Assembly (NCBI RefSeq): GCF_938017615.1
Contig: NZ_CALIJA010000021.1
Span: 1 to 25,732, forward strand
DNA: 25,732 bases
From: an uncultured Campylobacter sp.
GTDB lineage: Bacteria > Campylobacterota > Campylobacteria > Campylobacterales > Campylobacteraceae
Reading direction: 5' to 3'
The notes under the pieces: generated by a model
The model's database searches: none
What the model saw: the letters and a program-made list of their open reading frames with translations, nothing else
What the model was told of the DNA's origin: nothing
Shown here: positions 23,846 through 25,732 of the stretch, piece by piece
Position numbering within the stretch: the first letter of the stretch is position 1
How the letters are laid out: the number at the start of each line of letters is the position of its first letter
Translations under genes and position numbers: made by a program

Positions 23846-24745
23846 TTACGCCTTTTTCCTATCTTTAGCCAGTAAAAATATGCACGAGATAATGAGCGTA
23901 AAGCCCGCAAAATCAAGAAACACGAACTCCGTCCCCAGCCAAAAATAGGCAAATGCCGCCGCGCTAACGGGCTCGATGCACGCTATCATACTAGCCCTGC
24001 TTGCGCCTATTATCTTTAGCCCCGTCATATAAAAGCTAAACGCGCATATCGTGCCCAAAATCACAACCGCCGCAAGCGCCGCAAAGCCCTGCGCGTCGCT
24101 CACGCCACTTAGCTGCCAAACCCGCGTGTAAAGCGCGAGCGCGCCGCCGCCGATGACCATGCCCCAGCCTAAATTTAGCGCGACGGGGTATTTTTGATTT
24201 AGCTTCGTTGGGATGAGACTATAAATCACGACGCCAAGCGCGCTAATGAGGCACCAAACCAGCGCCTCCGCGCTGATAACCAGCGATCCCAGATCGCCGT
24301 GGGTGGCGAGCAGCACGACGCCCAGCACCGCGAAAATGAGCGCGATGAGCTCGACCTTTTTAGGCACGCGTCGTTCTAAAAAGCAAACGACGGCGAGGAT
24401 GAGCGCGGGCGCGGAGTACTGGATCACGGTCGCGACGGCGGCGTTTGAGAGCTCGACACCGCAAAAGTACGAATACTGCGTCATCATAAGCCCAAAAAAC
24501 GCGTAGATGAGCAGCTGCGGCAAAAGCACGCGATCTTTTAGCGGCGCAAAGGCTAGGCGCGGCGAGCGAGCGATGTAATACGCTACCATCGCAAGCCCGG
24601 CGAGGCCTAGGCGGTAGGGTACGAGCCAGTCGGCGCTAACGCCCTTTTGCGTGAACAGATACTGCCCGCAAACACTGCTAAATCCCCATAATACGCCGCC
24701 AAGAAGCGTGATGAAAACGCCGAAAAATTCGCTCTGTGATCTCAT
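23846..24745 (-). CDS. EamA/DMT-superfamily transporter
   Basis: 299 aa with ten predicted membrane helices in two EamA repeats: the first from FFGVFITLLGGVLWGFSS at the N-terminus, the second from about residue 145 (LVISAEALVWCLISALGVV). It ends in LLAKDRKKA, a typical cytoplasmic basic tail. The family exports metabolites or drugs across the inner membrane; the substrate is unknown. I chose the ATG at 24745 because AAGGCGG precedes it and a TATACT box lies 25 bases upstream; the in-frame TAC/ATG extension to 24778 would overlap that promoter. A decayed relative is present about 1.1 kb beyond its 3' end. Confidence 0.9.
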   Translation of the reverse strand: MRSQSEFFGVFITLLGGVLWGFSSVCGQYLFTQKGVSADWLVPYRLGLAGLAMVAYYIARSPRLAFAPLKDRVLLPQLLIYAFFGLMMTQYSYFCGVELSNAAVATVIQYSAPALILAVVCFLERRVPKKVELIALIFAVLGVVLLATHGDLGSLVISAEALVWCLISALGVVIYSLIPTKLNQKYPVALNLGWGMVIGGGALALYTRVWQLSGVSDAQGFAALAAVVILGTICAFSFYMTGLKIIGASRASMIACIEPVSAAAFAYFWLGTEFVFLDFAGFTLIISCIFLLAKDRKKA

Positions 24746-24769
24746 TTGCCGCCTTAAATTTAAAGCCAA

Positions 24770-24775
24770 AGTATA
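24770..24775 (-). promoter_or_regulatory. -10 box of the EamA-YrdC unit
   Basis: On the - strand GCTTGTATACTTTGG contains TATACT, 25 bases before the chosen ATG. The same hexamer serves znuA. Confidence 0.5.
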
Positions 24776-24927
24776 CAAGCTTATGCTTAAGCTGGGGTTA
24801 AATTTGGGCGAGAGCTAGCAGGGTAAAGCTAAATTTTGATTAAAGCGTTTCGCGCGTAAAATTTGAGCTAACTTTGGCTCATTTATTGACGAGTGCGGTC
24901 AAATTTAAACAAGCTTTAACGAGTCGG

Positions 24928-25569
24928 CTAGCGACATCCGAAAATCCGTCCGAAAAACGCAGCCGTTTGGCGAGCCCTAAGCAAAATGAACGCCCGAAGC
25001 TGCCTGCAAATCTGCACAATAAGATATGCCGACATCATCACACAAAAATTCGCAATGCCAAAGCCGATCATTTCATAGTATGAAAATAATTCTAGCCTCA
25101 TCTGTGCTATGAACTCTCGCGTCGGGCGATAAGAGTGCCATATGCTATAACCAGAGTAAAAATCATCCAGTCCGCCGAAAATCAAAAAACATACGATAAG
25201 CGCAAATAAAATAATGCCTTGCGAAAGCGCTTGGGCGTTGCTTTTATTTTCCTCAAGCCTACCGGTAGCCCCTTTTGTCACGCCGTAAAGTCCCGCAAAC
25301 AGCAAACAAACTAGCATAAAAAAGCACAAATAGCTAAGATGAAACGACGCTACGTCGCCAAAGGCGGTTTTAGTCTGCGCTACGCTTATCGCAGGATAAA
25401 AATCCGCCATAAATTCCGTAAAGCCTCTAAAATCTGCGTGAGCGGACAAGATGTCTTCGGGCACGATAAATAGGCTTAAAGCAGCCAAAACATAAGCGAT
25501 CAGGCTAACAAAAAAGGCGATTTCAAGCTTCCTTGCGGCCAATCTTAATCTTACTTTTAGTCTTATCAT
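24928..25569 (-). CDS. Four-TM inner-membrane protein of unknown function
   Basis: 213 aa; I do not recognise the family. Four hydrophobic segments are visible: IAFFVSLIAYVLAALSLFIV (~18-37), LSYLCFFMLVCLLFAGLYGV (~78-97), GIILFALIVCFLIFGGL (~118-134) and MIGFGIANFCVMMSAYLIVQ (~167-186). The N-terminus is strongly basic (RLKVRLRLAARK) and the C-terminus is too, so both ends should be cytoplasmic. Between segments 1 and 2 lies a 35-residue periplasmic loop. No catalytic or transport motif is visible. The ribosome-binding site is weak (AAGCAAGAAA before ATG). It stands alone, 180 bases from the EamA gene. Confidence 0.7.
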   Translation of the reverse strand: MIRLKVRLRLAARKLEIAFFVSLIAYVLAALSLFIVPEDILSAHADFRGFTEFMADFYPAISVAQTKTAFGDVASFHLSYLCFFMLVCLLFAGLYGVTKGATGRLEENKSNAQALSQGIILFALIVCFLIFGGLDDFYSGYSIWHSYRPTREFIAQMRLELFSYYEMIGFGIANFCVMMSAYLIVQICRQLRAFILLRARQTAAFFGRIFGCR

Positions 25570-25679
25570 TTTCTTGCTTTATATTTTGATCGCAAACGGC
25601 ACAAGCGGGAATCTAAAGAAATTTTAAATTCCGCGCGCCATGCGGTAGGATTTTAAAATTTCAGAGTCTATGGTAGCGC

Positions 25680-25723
25680 TCAGCCAAATTTAGAATGCAA
25701 ATTTAAAATCTAAATTTGGCTGA
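25680..25723. other. Perfect 15-bp inverted repeat at the window edge
   Basis: TCAGCCAAATTTAGA (25680-25694) and TCTAAATTTGGCTGA (25709-25723) flank a 14-base AT-rich loop. There is no T-run on either side, so it is not a standard terminator. It lies upstream of the four-TM gene and may belong to the 3' end of a gene beyond the window. Confidence 0.6.
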
Positions 25724-25732
25724 ATTTATGGA

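Noticed and set aside
23833..23952. Upstream extension of the YrdC-like gene by 40 residues
   Set aside because: It lies within the end of the EamA gene and a strong ribosome-binding site precedes the internal ATG at 23832.

Overview
The window reads as chromosomal DNA of a Campylobacter species (Campylobacterota). The evidence is the gene order pheT-aroA-ispH-rpsA-serA, the set rpmB / rpe / dnaQ with a small DUF465 gene nearby, promoters with a T-run just before a TATAAT-like -10 box, and very frequent AAATTT/ATTTTAAAAT words between genes. Base composition looks high for the genus, in the mid-40s % GC by eye. That points to an oral species such as C. gracilis, C. showae or C. rectus, but the species is a guess.

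Layout. 1-6109 (+): a compact housekeeping run holding the end of pheT, then aroA, ispH, rpsA and serA. 6110-7944: a 640-base stretch without a convincing gene, then a DUF3137 gene (-) split by one in-frame amber codon. 7945-11505: a metal module. znuA and a fused ZevA/ZevB-like transporter lie on the - strand, and a small Fur-family regulator is divergent from znuA; a palindrome sits in the znuA promoter. 11640-13165: a helical protein of unknown function (+), 850 bases without a clear gene, and a DUF465 protein (-). 13411-15937 (-): rpmB, a two-TM potassium channel with RCK domain, and argJ. 16082-17542 (+): rpe and a DnaQ-type exonuclease. 17543-19401: 1.86 kb with no credible gene. 19402-22309 (-): a GntP-family permease and a glycerate 2-kinase, together a likely glycerate uptake and phosphorylation pair; 394 bases between them are packed with a palindromic AT repeat. 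22310-23409: 1.1 kb of decayed DNA holding a recognisable fragment of a second EamA-type transporter (+), a G9 tract and a short coding-like remnant. 23410-24745 (-): an EamA/DMT transporter followed by a short YrdC/Sua5-like protein. 24928-25569 (-): a four-TM protein of unknown function.

The two halves of the window differ. Up to about 17.5 kb most DNA is coding and syntenic with C. jejuni as I recall it. From 17.5 to 23.4 kb more than half of the DNA is non-coding and carries gene remnants, which suggests a site of gene turnover around the glycerate genes. I see no CRISPR array, tRNA, rRNA, insertion sequence or phage gene. The observations most worth following are the amber-split DUF3137 gene, the transporter ghost, the fused ZevAB-like protein next to znuA with its candidate operator, and the shared TTTCGCTANNAT promoter core.
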